In this document: in pieces, positions 27,568-36,065 of the stretch
Layout: every line of letters starts with the position of its first letter
How positions within the stretch are numbered: position 1 is the stretch's first letter
Assembly (NCBI RefSeq): GCF_024347135.1
Contig: NZ_AP024907.1
Coordinates: forward strand, 2,347,001 to 2,411,000
Direction: 5' to 3'
Origin: Vibrio spartinae
GTDB lineage: Bacteria; Pseudomonadota; Gammaproteobacteria; Enterobacterales; Vibrionaceae
DNA: 64,000 nucleotides
Notes under the pieces: generated by a model
Database searches by the model: none
The model's input: only the letters and a program-made list of their open reading frames with translations
Told to the model about the DNA's origin: nothing
Made by a program: the position numbers and the translations under genes

Positions 27568-28218
27568 GTGGCAGAGAAAGAAAAAATGGGACGTCGTGAG
27601 CGCAAGAAGCTAATGCTGCGAGACGCTCTCATTACAGCGTCCTACGAGCTTTTTGCGCTGAAAGGATTTGATGAAACCCGGATTGAAGACATTACCGATA
27701 AAGTGGATGTATCTAATCGCACTTTTTTTCGATACTTCAGTTCGAAAGAAGATGTTGTGCTTGATTATCAGCAGGCAGAACACGAAAGCTTTATTGCTGC
27801 ACTGAATCGTCGTCCATTTCAGGAGCCCGTTATCACTGCGCTTCGGCATGCCGCCGTAGAAGTGGTCAGGAAATATGAAAGTGGTTCTGCTGATCGCTTC
27901 ATGATGCGGCAAGAACTACTAAGAAGTCACCCGCTGGTTCGGGCCAAAGCGCTGCAACAAAGTGAGGAAAGAAGCGCTTCTATCGTGTCGTTAATTGCTC
28001 AACGGATGGAGGCCAATGTTACGCTTGATCTCCGACCAAGTATTGTCGTCGGGATGATCGATTACGCACACTGTGCTGCGTATGATGCTTGGAAGAAAAA
28101 AAAATCCGCCTCCGTTCTCTATTCCGATGTCCTCAATGAAGTTTTTCTGATCATAGAGAGCGGCCTCAATTTCTCAGCAAAATATAAACCAGATGATCAT
28201 TCCGACGATGTCTGCTGA
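27568..28218 (+). CDS. TetR-family transcriptional regulator
   Basis: The 216-aa protein has the N-terminal TetR helix-turn-helix: LMLRDALITASYELFALKGFDETRIEDI, then VSNRTFFRYFSSKEDVVLDY, with the C-terminal ligand domain unassigned. A GTG start at 27568 is preferred, 10 bases after a full AGGAGG site; the TTG at 27547 lies upstream of that site. It is divergent from the NRPS operon with palindromes in between, so it probably controls that operon and possibly itself. The ligand is unknown. Confidence 0.85.
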   Translation: MAEKEKMGRRERKKLMLRDALITASYELFALKGFDETRIEDITDKVDVSNRTFFRYFSSKEDVVLDYQQAEHESFIAALNRRPFQEPVITALRHAAVEVVRKYESGSADRFMMRQELLRSHPLVRAKALQQSEERSASIVSLIAQRMEANVTLDLRPSIVVGMIDYAHCAAYDAWKKKKSASVLYSDVLNEVFLIIESGLNFSAKYKPDDHSDDVC

Positions 28219-28585
28219 ACTGGGAAAATCGTAGCAACAACCCGATGACTCGTGCTAAACAACTTTGGGGACAACAACAAAGGTATGTCGGCACGCCGGA
28301 TTATTCCATATTTTAACCCTAGTAATTCGACGGAAGGTACGTATGAAACGGCGACACCAACGCTGTTTCACGGCCTTCACCGAAGATGACACGTTGTCTG
28401 GTCTGCCGACAGAAACATAACATTGGACGCAATACATCATATAGTGTCGGGTTGTATACAATATAGGGTTGTATATAAAGTTGTGAGCCCTGAATCTGGG
28501 TCTTAAAAAAGGTGAGCAACGGATAGGTTTTGAATAGATGGATTTTGAGCAGATAGATATTGAATAGATAGGTTTTGCGGACACG
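28219..28585. other. Non-coding gap downstream of the TetR gene
   Basis: About 370 bases without a convincing gene. It holds a direct repeat of GGGTTGTATA (28449-28458 and 28466-28475) and near 28530-28580 a run of degenerate ATAGATAGGTTTTG-like repeats. Minus-strand readings of it are low-complexity and unsupported. It is the boundary between the biosynthetic cluster and the tRNA genes and could be recombination scar sequence. Confidence 0.45.
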
Positions 28586-28611
28586 AAAAAAGGGGCCTAA
28601 ACCCCTTTTTT
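28586..28611 (-). terminator. Terminator after tRNA-Gly
   Basis: GGGG and CCCC arms are flanked by six A residues on the left and six T residues on the right, so it works in both directions. It ends the leftward tRNA unit and faces the end of the TetR gene region. Confidence 0.85.
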
Positions 28612-28651
28612 CAAAGATTTACAGGCTCAATGAAGCCTATAAACAACAATT

Positions 28652-28727
28652 TGGAGCGACATACGAGGTTCGAACTCGTGACCTCAACCTTGGCAAGGTT
28701 GCGCTCTACCAACTGAGCTAATGTCGC
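28652..28727 (-). tRNA. tRNA-Gly (GCC)
   Basis: Acceptor stem GCGACAT/ATGTCGC, D-arm AGCTCAGTTGGTAGAGC, anticodon GCC in the loop of CAACCTTGCCAAGGTTG, T-arm with GTTCGAA, discriminator T and encoded CCA. All arms pair well. A damaged paralogue lies at 34494-34567. Confidence 0.95.
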
Positions 28728-28738
28728 ATTATCTTTGA

Positions 28739-28825
28739 TGGTGCCCCGGGCCGGACTTGAACCGGCACAGCGCGAACGCCGAGGGATTTTAAATCCCTTG
28801 TGTCTACCAATTCCACCACCAGGGC
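28739..28825 (-). tRNA. tRNA-Leu (TAA)
   Basis: The 87-base gene has a long variable arm, as leucine tRNAs do. The acceptor stem GCCCTGG/CCGGGGC has one G-U pair, the anticodon loop is TTTAAAA with TAA, and encoded ACCA closes the 3' end. It lies 11 bases upstream of tRNA-Gly on the same strand and is probably cotranscribed. Confidence 0.95.
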
Positions 28826-29085
28826 GGAGCATATCAAAGCATTACCTCACTTGAATGATTCCTAAAAGGCTATCACCACTGAGGAACGAGAGGTACTTTA
28901 CTGGATTCAAAATTTTCGTCAACAAGAAAATCCAACATGATGAACTGTATGGCTAAAAAACGGTCTATTGCCTCATTTTCTGTGTATTTTTCCATGTCAA
29001 TTTGCATGTATCAACTAAGATATCAGGCTCTCCGAGAGCACCTGAGGGTTGCTCGGTATGACGAAGCGCACCAAGAAGACAAGTT

Positions 29086-30204
29086 TCAGATGGTCTGTGC
29101 CGGCCCATTCCACTCGATGTCATAAGTTGATGCCTGACTAAGCGAAATCCGGTGTTTTTTGGCTTGTCGATAGAGTTCTGAAAGACTCAATACCGGTGCT
29201 AATCTCGACAGTTCTTTGTGATGACGCTTCATGATATTTTTACCCGCAAAGTAGCCTTGCCATGTTTGATATCGGAATAAAGACGCAACACCACCCGCTA
29301 AAAACACCATCGCACCAAGGTGATAAAGAGGTGTCAGTTCTGGCTCAGAGAACACAAAATGGGGCGCAACAGACTGACAAAATGGCGCGACCAAATGTAA
29401 CCCGCTGGTTGCCCGCGGATTACACTCAATCACATATAAACCGTGCTGATCACGCATAAAATCAAATGAAACCTGCCCGTGATAACCAAATCGTTGTCCA
29501 AATGCACGCATAAATTGCTCAATTGACGGATCATCAATGGGCTGAAAAGCACTGGCAGCAGACTGATTGACACACAGTTTCGGTTGATAAGCCTGATGAA
29601 TCTGCATCTGCCCGTTCTCAAACACGGCATAGTTACAGATCGGCTGCCCCGCTATTTTTTGTTGCTGAACCCAAGGCACATCGGCCGTTATATTTATCTT
29701 TGCCAAGGCTTGTGGTGTAACATCACAGATCACTTGTGCGCCAAAACGAGAATAAACCGGCTTCAACACGGTATTCCGGCCACACACCACATCATGACGA
29801 TCAGTGACTAAATGAGTAGATGGCAGCACCACGTTGGGTAGCCCGGATAAGGCTTCAAAGACCGTGAGTTTGTTGTGTAATACGAGTAATAATTCGCCAT
29901 CCGGCATGAACCAGTCAACATGAGGTCTTTGCTTCGCAATATCAGCGAGAAAAAAGACTTCTTCACAGGTCGGTACGACCATATCAATGGCAAACCGGTC
30001 AATGATATCGAGTATCTGCGTCTGATAATCAGCAAAAGAAAACCGTGGTGAACTGGTTTGAATATAACCTTCAATCTGCTTCAGAAATGATCCCAGCGGT
30101 TGTTTTAAGGCATCGGTCATGATCACCCGATGTCCCTGACGACAGAAAATATTTGCCCACTCAAGTGCCACTGGCGCACGGGCCCCGGTAATCAAGACTT
30201 GCAT
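29086..30204 (-). CDS. ATP-grasp ligase of the tRNA-cluster island
   Basis: The 372-aa protein begins MQVLITGARAPVALEWANIF, a pre-ATP-grasp Rossmann-like fold, and has ATP-grasp elements in NTVLKPVYSRFGAQV and, near residue 255, QVSFDFMRDQHGLYVIECNPRATSGLHLV (the metal-binding E-x-N-P-R). Such enzymes join a carboxylate to an amine or thiol through an acyl-phosphate. It is the last gene of the five-gene operon and overlaps the adenylate-forming gene by 13 bases. Substrates are unknown. The C-terminal 100 residues show no recognised domain. About 260 bases without a credible gene separate it from tRNA-Leu. Confidence 0.75.
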   Translation of the reverse strand: MQVLITGARAPVALEWANIFCRQGHRVIMTDALKQPLGSFLKQIEGYIQTSSPRFSFADYQTQILDIIDRFAIDMVVPTCEEVFFLADIAKQRPHVDWFMPDGELLLVLHNKLTVFEALSGLPNVVLPSTHLVTDRHDVVCGRNTVLKPVYSRFGAQVICDVTPQALAKINITADVPWVQQQKIAGQPICNYAVFENGQMQIHQAYQPKLCVNQSAASAFQPIDDPSIEQFMRAFGQRFGYHGQVSFDFMRDQHGLYVIECNPRATSGLHLVAPFCQSVAPHFVFSEPELTPLYHLGAMVFLAGGVASLFRYQTWQGYFAGKNIMKRHHKELSRLAPVLSLSELYRQAKKHRISLSQASTYDIEWNGPAQTI

Positions 30205-31460
30205 TCATTCACCACTCGTCGTTGTTTATTCATCGGGTTCCAGTCGGGCGGTGGTGCATATTCACACGTCACGGACACCCGCCCCAATCGCTGTAATAAC
30301 CCAAATAACGCCTCCTGAATCACGTGATGAAACTGGGGAGCAGCTTCAATTTTTAAGTGATGCGCACTGGTTTGGGTAATGCGATAATCCACTCGTTCTG
30401 CTATCGCCAGTGTGACTGCGCGATAGACCAGATCCGGCAACACGACGGTCTGTGCCCCACCCTGCTCTAACACCAGACAATCACCACAGCGTCCGGCAAT
30501 CGCACCGAGCGGCTCAAATGGTGCTTCATCTTGTTTCACGGCGATCACATCATCAAGCTGATAACGAATGATTGGTTGGGTTCGGCGCCGGAAATCGGTA
30601 ATAATCGGGCTGTAATGGGTTTTTTCCGGATTTAACCAATGTTTCTCAATATGAACGATATCCTGATTCCAACGCATCTGCCCTTGCGCATCCGTACAGG
30701 CAAGAAACCCTTCTGTACACTGATAAACTTCATGAAGTTCACTGGCGAATGTCTGTTCTATCAGGGCGCGATCGACAGGTGTTAATACTTCGGCCCCGGA
30801 TATGATTCGAGCGGGAGACATTTTCCGTTCACCGAATGAACCACTGTACATTGCGCAGAATTGTAACGCTTGTGCACTACCAATCAGGAGGGTTGGCTGA
30901 AAACGATCCAACGCTCGAATCCAGACCTCATAAGGTTGATTTAAATCCGCGTAAAAGAACTGAATCGGCCCTTTAGCAACGGATTTATATAGCGGACTGT
31001 TTGCTCGAAGTGCCAACGCAATCCGATGTTTTTGCCATAGATGAGGCAATAGCTTGGCAAGAATGTTACCGGCCCATAGCTGTTTTTCGCGATGATCAGC
31101 CAAGAAGAGTCCTCGCTGACCAGAGGTACCCGAAGAGAGTCCGACCGTCACATCATTGACAACCGATTGTTCAAAACGTCGTGATTGCTCTGCTTTGAGC
31201 GCAACGGACATCAACTGATCAGTGTTTAATCCCCGCGTATTGATCGTCTCCAGATTCGCCATCATCAACGATTTATTCATGATAGGAAAATTTTCAAGCG
31301 GCTGATTGCGGAACGACTGATAAAAAGGTGAATGTTGACAGACCCACTGCAAGTGATGCTCTAACTGTTTGTCTTGCCAGGAAAGCACCTGAGCGCGAGA
31401 AGCAAACCGGTGATAACGTGCAAAAGCAAACTGACGTAACAAGGTGATCATTGTATCCAC
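30192..31460 (-). CDS. Adenylate-forming enzyme, F390 synthetase/PaaK-like
   Basis: The 422-aa protein shows the adenylate-forming core: GLSSGTSGQRGLFLADHREK (phosphate loop SSGTSG), ARIISGAEVLTPVDR, VYQCTEGFLA (the YGxTE equivalent) and ITDFRRRTQPIIRYQLDDVI (the Y-x-x-x-D segment). It belongs with the CapK/PaaK/coenzyme F390 synthetase-like group, shorter than usual acyl-CoA ligases. It should activate a carboxylic acid as an acyl-adenylate. It overlaps the metallo-hydrolase gene by 13 bases and the ATP-grasp gene by 13, giving tight coupling. The acid and acceptor are not known. Confidence 0.78.
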   Translation of the reverse strand: MDTMITLLRQFAFARYHRFASRAQVLSWQDKQLEHHLQWVCQHSPFYQSFRNQPLENFPIMNKSLMMANLETINTRGLNTDQLMSVALKAEQSRRFEQSVVNDVTVGLSSGTSGQRGLFLADHREKQLWAGNILAKLLPHLWQKHRIALALRANSPLYKSVAKGPIQFFYADLNQPYEVWIRALDRFQPTLLIGSAQALQFCAMYSGSFGERKMSPARIISGAEVLTPVDRALIEQTFASELHEVYQCTEGFLACTDAQGQMRWNQDIVHIEKHWLNPEKTHYSPIITDFRRRTQPIIRYQLDDVIAVKQDEAPFEPLGAIAGRCGDCLVLEQGGAQTVVLPDLVYRAVTLAIAERVDYRITQTSAHHLKIEAAPQFHHVIQEALFGLLQRLGRVSVTCEYAPPPDWNPMNKQRRVVNECKS

Positions 31461-32311
31461 CCTTGCTCACAGAGCGCACGAATACTGGTCAGGCAATGGG
31501 AAGGCACAAACTGAATATCCGCTTTACCGAGGCGATAACATAACCTCAATTGCGCCAATGTCTGGCGGTATGCTTTGGTGTCTTCACAGATAATATTCGC
31601 CAGCCAGTGCTGGTTCATATTTTCACTGAGACTCTCAATCAGCCAACAGGCATCGGCTAACAAAAATACCCATTGCGCGCGCAATCGGACTAACATCCCC
31701 ACCTGCCCGGCAGCATGTCCGGGTAGACTGACCAGGTAGAGTGAGCCGTCATCAAACAGGTCTTTACAATAAAGCTCAACACCGCGAAGTTGCGGTAAAA
31801 TTGCATCGATGCGGCGATCAAAGTGATCATGAAAGTGCAACTGTGACTGAATATCATCCGGGATCAGTTGACGCAAATACCCTTTCCTGACACCACTGAA
31901 ACGCCCTCGATGTTTGAGCGCATCAAACCCTGCTTTTGAACAATGAATCGCAGCATCTCCAAATTCACTCACCGCTGCAATATGATCGGCATGAAAATGA
32001 GACAACACCAAATGGCTCACCTGTGATGTATCAACCCCTGAACGACCTAGCTGCGCGGTAATATCTTCTCCATGCTGCAAATGACACGGGGTTGTCCATG
32101 CATAAAACCTTTCCGGAAAGGTGCGCGTCGCATCAAAGAAATGCTGATGATACCCCGTATCAAAGAGCACATAGCCCTGCTCAGGATGCTTGATCAAAGC
32201 CACTGCTGCGGGAAAAGCCCTTGGCTTGAGACCACTGCCGGGTTTGACGACAAATCCCGGATGAACACAATAACCACCTTCAAAGATTCTGAGTTGCAAA
32301 CCATCTGACAT
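31448..32311 (-). CDS. Metallo-beta-lactamase-fold hydrolase
   Basis: The 287-aa protein has the HxHxDH signature in VLSHFHADHIAAVSEF and later zinc-ligand segments around LPGHAAGQVGML (H) and LLADACWL (D). This is the layout of the lactonase/glyoxalase-type branch of the fold. AHL-lactonase activity is possible, but the operon context rather suggests a thioester, lactone or ester hydrolysis in the pathway. ATG 32311 (MSDGLQLRIF) with an AAGGA site is preferred to the ATG 30 bases upstream; either choice overlaps the epimerase-like gene. Confidence 0.78.
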   Translation of the reverse strand: MSDGLQLRIFEGGYCVHPGFVVKPGSGLKPRAFPAAVALIKHPEQGYVLFDTGYHQHFFDATRTFPERFYAWTTPCHLQHGEDITAQLGRSGVDTSQVSHLVLSHFHADHIAAVSEFGDAAIHCSKAGFDALKHRGRFSGVRKGYLRQLIPDDIQSQLHFHDHFDRRIDAILPQLRGVELYCKDLFDDGSLYLVSLPGHAAGQVGMLVRLRAQWVFLLADACWLIESLSENMNQHWLANIICEDTKAYRQTLAQLRLCYRLGKADIQFVPSHCLTSIRALCEQGWIQ

Positions 32312-33266
32312 ATTGCTCGATTCCTTGGTTGATTGTGACATGTGGCTGATACCCTAATATTTCTCTGGCTTTCGTGATATCCAGCGTTTGATGATGATGG
32401 AGAAGTCCGGCGCTATAGCGCGTCAAACGGGGCTCAGGATGGCCGGGGAGCCGCTGACGGATCCATTCATTCATCGTCAAGAGTTGCCGCAAAACCCGAT
32501 ACGGGAGTCGCCGGATGGTCACCGGATGATTCAGTGAGGCCAGTAACTGTTGCAACAGCATCTCAACCGGCATCGGTTCACCGTTACTGATATTGAAAAT
32601 CTCCCCGTGTGACAAATCTTCAATTTGGGTGCAGGCCAGCATCGCCGCATGGGCAACGTTATCAACACAGGTTAAATCGACCACCGGATTGCGACCCGAT
32701 GGTAACAGCAGTTGCCCACGGAATACGCTACTCAGCACTCGCGGCACAATCGCTCGATCATTCGGCCCAAAAATACCACGCGGACGTAAAATAATACTTT
32801 TGATCGGACTATTCTCGACAACGCGTTCCGCGAGATATTTTGTTTTCGCATAGTCATTACACCATTGACGCGCCAGCGCATCTTTCTCGGTAATTGCCCA
32901 TCGGTCAGCGTAGTCAAAATAAACACTGGTGGTTGAGATATGAACCAGACATGACACATTCTGAATCCGGGCCGCTTCAACAAGATTCTGAGTCGCAGCA
33001 ACGTTCGCTTGAAAAAACTGTTCGTAAGTCCCCCAAGGACTGGATAAAGCCGCACAGTGAATGATGGCGTCAACACCCTTACAAGCCTCGATCAACGCTG
33101 CCCGGTCATTTAAATCCAGTAAATATGCAACGGCATGATAGTCACGTTCAAGCTGACGCGCGATATCCGCATTTCTGGCGATAAAACGGAGTTGGTGCTG
33201 TTGATGGAATAACCGTATCAGTGCACTCCCCAACATACCGCTGCCGCCGGTAATGAGAATATTCAT
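32280..33266 (-). CDS. NAD(P)-dependent epimerase/3-beta-HSD-type reductase
   Basis: The 328-aa protein begins MNILITGGSGMLGSALIRLFHQ with the GxxGxxG of extended SDRs and has the catalytic serine and YxxxK in VHISTTSVYFDYA and NDYAKTKYLAE, then RPRGIFGPND. The closest groups are 3-beta-hydroxysteroid dehydrogenase-like proteins such as OleD, which reduce a 3-keto acyl product. It overlaps the KAS III-like gene by 4 bases (ATGA). Together they suggest condensation followed by ketone reduction. Confidence 0.8.
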   Translation of the reverse strand: MNILITGGSGMLGSALIRLFHQQHQLRFIARNADIARQLERDYHAVAYLLDLNDRAALIEACKGVDAIIHCAALSSPWGTYEQFFQANVAATQNLVEAARIQNVSCLVHISTTSVYFDYADRWAITEKDALARQWCNDYAKTKYLAERVVENSPIKSIILRPRGIFGPNDRAIVPRVLSSVFRGQLLLPSGRNPVVDLTCVDNVAHAAMLACTQIEDLSHGEIFNISNGEPMPVEMLLQQLLASLNHPVTIRRLPYRVLRQLLTMNEWIRQRLPGHPEPRLTRYSAGLLHHHQTLDITKAREILGYQPHVTINQGIEQYVRWFATQNL

Positions 33267-34258
33267 AGATAAATCAACCCCATACCGAGTGATAAGCCGG
33301 CAGCAGACCCCATCAGTAAGACACTTTTACCCTTCGTATCCGGCTCATTTCTCAGCAGATGGAGATTAATCGGAATTGAAGCGGCAACCTGATTGCCCAA
33401 CGTGGAAAATCGGTTGATGACTTGCGAGGCCGAAAACCCTGTCATTTTAGGCATTTTTTCTAATGCCCGGAAGCTCGCCTGATGAGGCAGCAAATAATCA
33501 ATATCGTCTTGAGTCATCTGAGCCTGAGCCAGTCCATCCTGCAGAAACGCCGGTAAAACCTGAGCCACCTTGCGAAATAAATTTTTACCATCCATAAAAA
33601 AGCGACAAACATTGAGATTCTCATCGTGGGATATTCGATGAGGGTTGAGAAAGCTGCCTCCACCCGGGATCTGACAATATGGATATCCCGAATGATGGGT
33701 TTCAAAGCGGCGAGTGACTAATCCGGGACTCTGCTCATTGGCCGCAAGTAAAAATGCAGCAGCACCGTCGGCAAACAATGTCGCGGTTTCTTGCTGGGGA
33801 GGAAAAGAACGATTTAACGTGACGCCCGTTGCCACTTCACTCGTGACAATCAGAATACGTTGATGACGCTTCGCCAAAAAAAGACTGTGGGATAAATCCA
33901 ATGCCGTTAAAAATGACAGACAGGTGCTATTTAAATCAAAGCTTTCGATACTGAACGGTGCATTAAGAGCAGCAAGCAATGCAGAAGCATCATAGGGTAA
34001 CGATTGATGATGCGTTCCGCTGGCATAAATAACCAAGTCGATATCAGAGAGGGCCAATTCTGTCTGACTGAAACAGTCCTCGACTGCCCTGCGCGCCATT
34101 TCAATCGCGCTTTCCGTTTCTCCGGCAACATGCCGGTACTCAACGCCAAATCTTTTTTTGGTCGTCCCGGCAGGCAGTGCCAGAAAAGCGTCCATTTGCT
34201 CCGAAGACCACCGATTTTTAGGTAAATAGATACCACTAGAAACAATATCGAATGCCAT
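33263..34258 (-). CDS. KAS III-like beta-ketoacyl synthase
   Basis: The 331-aa protein has the full Cys-His-Asn triad of the FabH/OleA fold: C113 in LNSTCLSF, H259 in LLPHQAS and N289 in STLGNQVAAS. FabH has these at 112, 244 and 274. It is the first gene of the operon, and its ATG follows about 240 bases of intergenic sequence with AT-rich promoter-like sequence (34259-34493). It is not fabH itself: it lies outside the fab cluster and beside adenylate-forming and ATP-grasp enzymes. The expected reaction is decarboxylative or head-to-head condensation of acyl thioesters; the substrate is unknown. Confidence 0.82.
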   Translation of the reverse strand: MAFDIVSSGIYLPKNRWSSEQMDAFLALPAGTTKKRFGVEYRHVAGETESAIEMARRAVEDCFSQTELALSDIDLVIYASGTHHQSLPYDASALLAALNAPFSIESFDLNSTCLSFLTALDLSHSLFLAKRHQRILIVTSEVATGVTLNRSFPPQQETATLFADGAAAFLLAANEQSPGLVTRRFETHHSGYPYCQIPGGGSFLNPHRISHDENLNVCRFFMDGKNLFRKVAQVLPAFLQDGLAQAQMTQDDIDYLLPHQASFRALEKMPKMTGFSASQVINRFSTLGNQVAASIPINLHLLRNEPDTKGKSVLLMGSAAGLSLGMGLIYL

Positions 34259-34493
34259 AAATTCTCATTACACCAAAATAAAAAACAGTGTTCAAAATAC
34301 TATGAGGCGCTGTGTAAGTCTAGTCTATTTCATCAGTTATCATGACAATATAGGCTCAAGTTCACATTCCGATTGACTGATGTAATTGAACCAAACATAG
34401 GGAAAATGAAACGTAGACAAGGGATATTCAAACAGATTGGCAATAGTACATGTTCTATCAGAAAATGAAAAATGAAGTTCAGGAAAGAAAATC

Positions 34494-34567
34494 TAGAGTG
34501 GTACGGCGTTCGGAGCCGTGACCTCAACCTTGGCAGGTTGCGCTCTACTAACTGAGTGAGTGTTACA
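34494..34567 (-). pseudogene. tRNA-Gly pseudogene
   Basis: This matches tRNA-Gly (GCC) at 28652-28727 over the D-arm, anticodon arm and variable region but is damaged. The anticodon loop has lost one T (CAACC-TGCCAA-GGTTG, six bases), the acceptor stem has several mismatches, the D-stem has a mismatch, and there is no CCA. The T-stem is altered to CGGC/GCCG with loop TCCGAAC. It lies 19 bases from tRNA-Cys. Confidence 0.85.
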
Positions 34568-34586
34568 CCGAAATATCAGAAGGGAA

Positions 34587-34660
34587 TGGAGGCGCGTCCC
34601 GGAGTCGAACCGAGGTCCACGGATTTGCAATCCGCTGCATAGCCACTCTGCCAACGCGCC
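34587..34660 (-). tRNA. tRNA-Cys (GCA)
   Basis: Acceptor stem GGCGCGT/ACGCGCC, anticodon GCA in CGGATTGCAAATCCG, T-arm GGTTCGACTCC and encoded TCCA. It is the upstream end of what must once have been one leftward tRNA unit; tRNA-Leu and tRNA-Gly now lie nearly 6 kb downstream beyond the five-gene operon. Confidence 0.95.
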
Positions 34661-34921
34661 AACTTTATATATCGAGAAGATAAAACCACCATCTCCGATA
34701 CGGGTTTGCATTCTACGGATTCACCCAATGCAGTCAACAACATTTTTTGCTTTTTGAATCATTTGCCTATTTTACACTCAAATGTTGTAAGCTGCGCCGA
34801 TTTGCCCGGTTCGACCGGTCAGATTCTTCTTCTGACCTAACAATTTCTACATTCAACTATTGCGATATACAGCAGTTATTTCTATGGTAGTGCCATCCTT
34901 TTGTGAATAAGTGAAAACGCC

Positions 34922-35164
34922 ATGAAATTTACTGCACAACAGCTTAATGAGCTCAACTTACTGCTTCAATTTGATCTGAATAGTCGTGATACGGGTATAA
35001 AAGTCCACAAAACTGCCGAAAAGAAAGTCCAAGATGCTGTTGAAGCCCTTTACCGGAAAAACCTATGCACCCATCCGGATGGTGGTTATTTAACCGATGA
35101 AGGTATCGAGATTGCTCAGGATGCTGATCGTATTCTCCGAGTGCTGGCACCGGAACCAGAATAA
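34922..35164 (+). CDS. Small conserved protein, TIGR02647-like
   Basis: The 80-aa protein MKFTAQQLNELNLLLQFDLNS...RILRVLAPEPE is soluble, acidic and mostly helical with a winged-helix-like centre. It recalls the gammaproteobacterial conserved family TIGR02647, of unknown function. It lies 9 bases upstream of an SDR gene on the same strand and so is probably cotranscribed. The 260 bases before it hold its promoter and a GGTCAGA/TCTGACC stem-loop at 34817-34837. Confidence 0.7.
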   Translation: MKFTAQQLNELNLLLQFDLNSRDTGIKVHKTAEKKVQDAVEALYRKNLCTHPDGGYLTDEGIEIAQDADRILRVLAPEPE

Positions 35165-35173
35165 AGACCAAAC

Positions 35174-36004
35174 ATGATGAAACATATCACTATCATTGGT
35201 GCCGGCTGGCTTGGTTTACCATTGACACATCATTTATCTGATTCTTGCCGTGTTTTCGCCAGTAAAACCACAGCGGCCGGAGCCGATGCCCTGCAACTTG
35301 AGGGCATCCGCAGTTTCTGCTTTCATTTCGAACAGTCCGCAAAGCCCTTATCCGACACACTGACCGCCCAACAGGCGGAAGTCGTGATTGGCTGCTTTCC
35401 TCCCGGATTCAGACAGAATAAGCAGGATGAATATGCGCATTATTGGCGCTATCTGGCCGAACAGTGCAAAATCGCACAGGTGAAAAAGTTAGTCATGATC
35501 AGTACGACCGGTGTTTACCCCAATCATCCCGGTATCATGACAGAACAAGATGCAAGCCTGACCCTCGCGCAGAACAATGCTGATTTCAGCACATCAGCCC
35601 GAGTCTTACTCACAGCCGAGCAGCATGTGATCGAGAGCGGGCTAGACTATACGATCCTGCGCTTTAGCGGATTAATCGGCCCCAAACGCCATCCGGCTCG
35701 ATTTGTCCCTAAACTCAAACAAGTCAGCTCACGCGCCCCCGCCAATATACTGCATCTTGATGATGCGATTGGCAGTGTCCGTTATATTCTTGAACAAGAA
35801 CTCTCAGGGATTTTTAATGTCACAACGCCGGAAACCGTCAGTAAAGCAGAATTTTATCAAGCAGCACTAGACACCGTATCATCGGAAGCGGCTCTGCCAC
35901 CGGTTGTCGCGCAAGAAGATAAGCAAGTCAGCAGTGATAAACTTTGCCGTTGCGGCTATCCATTCCATTATCAGCACACACTGGATGCACTCCGTTACCT
36001 ATAA
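35174..36004 (+). CDS. NAD(P)-binding SDR-like protein (YeeZ type)
   Basis: The 276-aa protein begins MMKHITIIGAGWLGLPLTHHL, a Rossmann nucleotide site, and has VKKLVMISTTGVYPNHPG, YTILRFSGLIGPKRHPA and ILHLDDAIGSVRYIL. This is the pattern of atypical short-chain dehydrogenases such as E. coli YeeZ, where the YxxxK of active SDRs is missing or shifted. The activity is unknown. It is the second gene of a short operon and convergent with tdk, separated by about 60 bases. Confidence 0.8.
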   Translation: MMKHITIIGAGWLGLPLTHHLSDSCRVFASKTTAAGADALQLEGIRSFCFHFEQSAKPLSDTLTAQQAEVVIGCFPPGFRQNKQDEYAHYWRYLAEQCKIAQVKKLVMISTTGVYPNHPGIMTEQDASLTLAQNNADFSTSARVLLTAEQHVIESGLDYTILRFSGLIGPKRHPARFVPKLKQVSSRAPANILHLDDAIGSVRYILEQELSGIFNVTTPETVSKAEFYQAALDTVSSEAALPPVVAQEDKQVSSDKLCRCGYPFHYQHTLDALRYL

Positions 36005-36065
36005 TCTTTACTTATCAAGCAGTTTATTTATATCAAGAAGTTTACTTATATCAAGAAGGGGCCAA

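Noticed and set aside
28937..29125. 62-codon plus-strand open frame near tRNA-Leu
   Set aside because: It overlaps the end of the ATP-grasp gene, has no ribosome site and resembles nothing I know.
31448..32311. AHL lactonase for quorum quenching
   Set aside because: The HxHxDH motif is shared by the whole fold, and the tight operon with synthase, ligase and reductase genes argues for a pathway step instead.
33263..34258. fabH of fatty-acid synthesis
   Set aside because: The triad is present, but the gene lies outside the plsX-fabH-fabD context and in an operon of ligases and a hydrolase.
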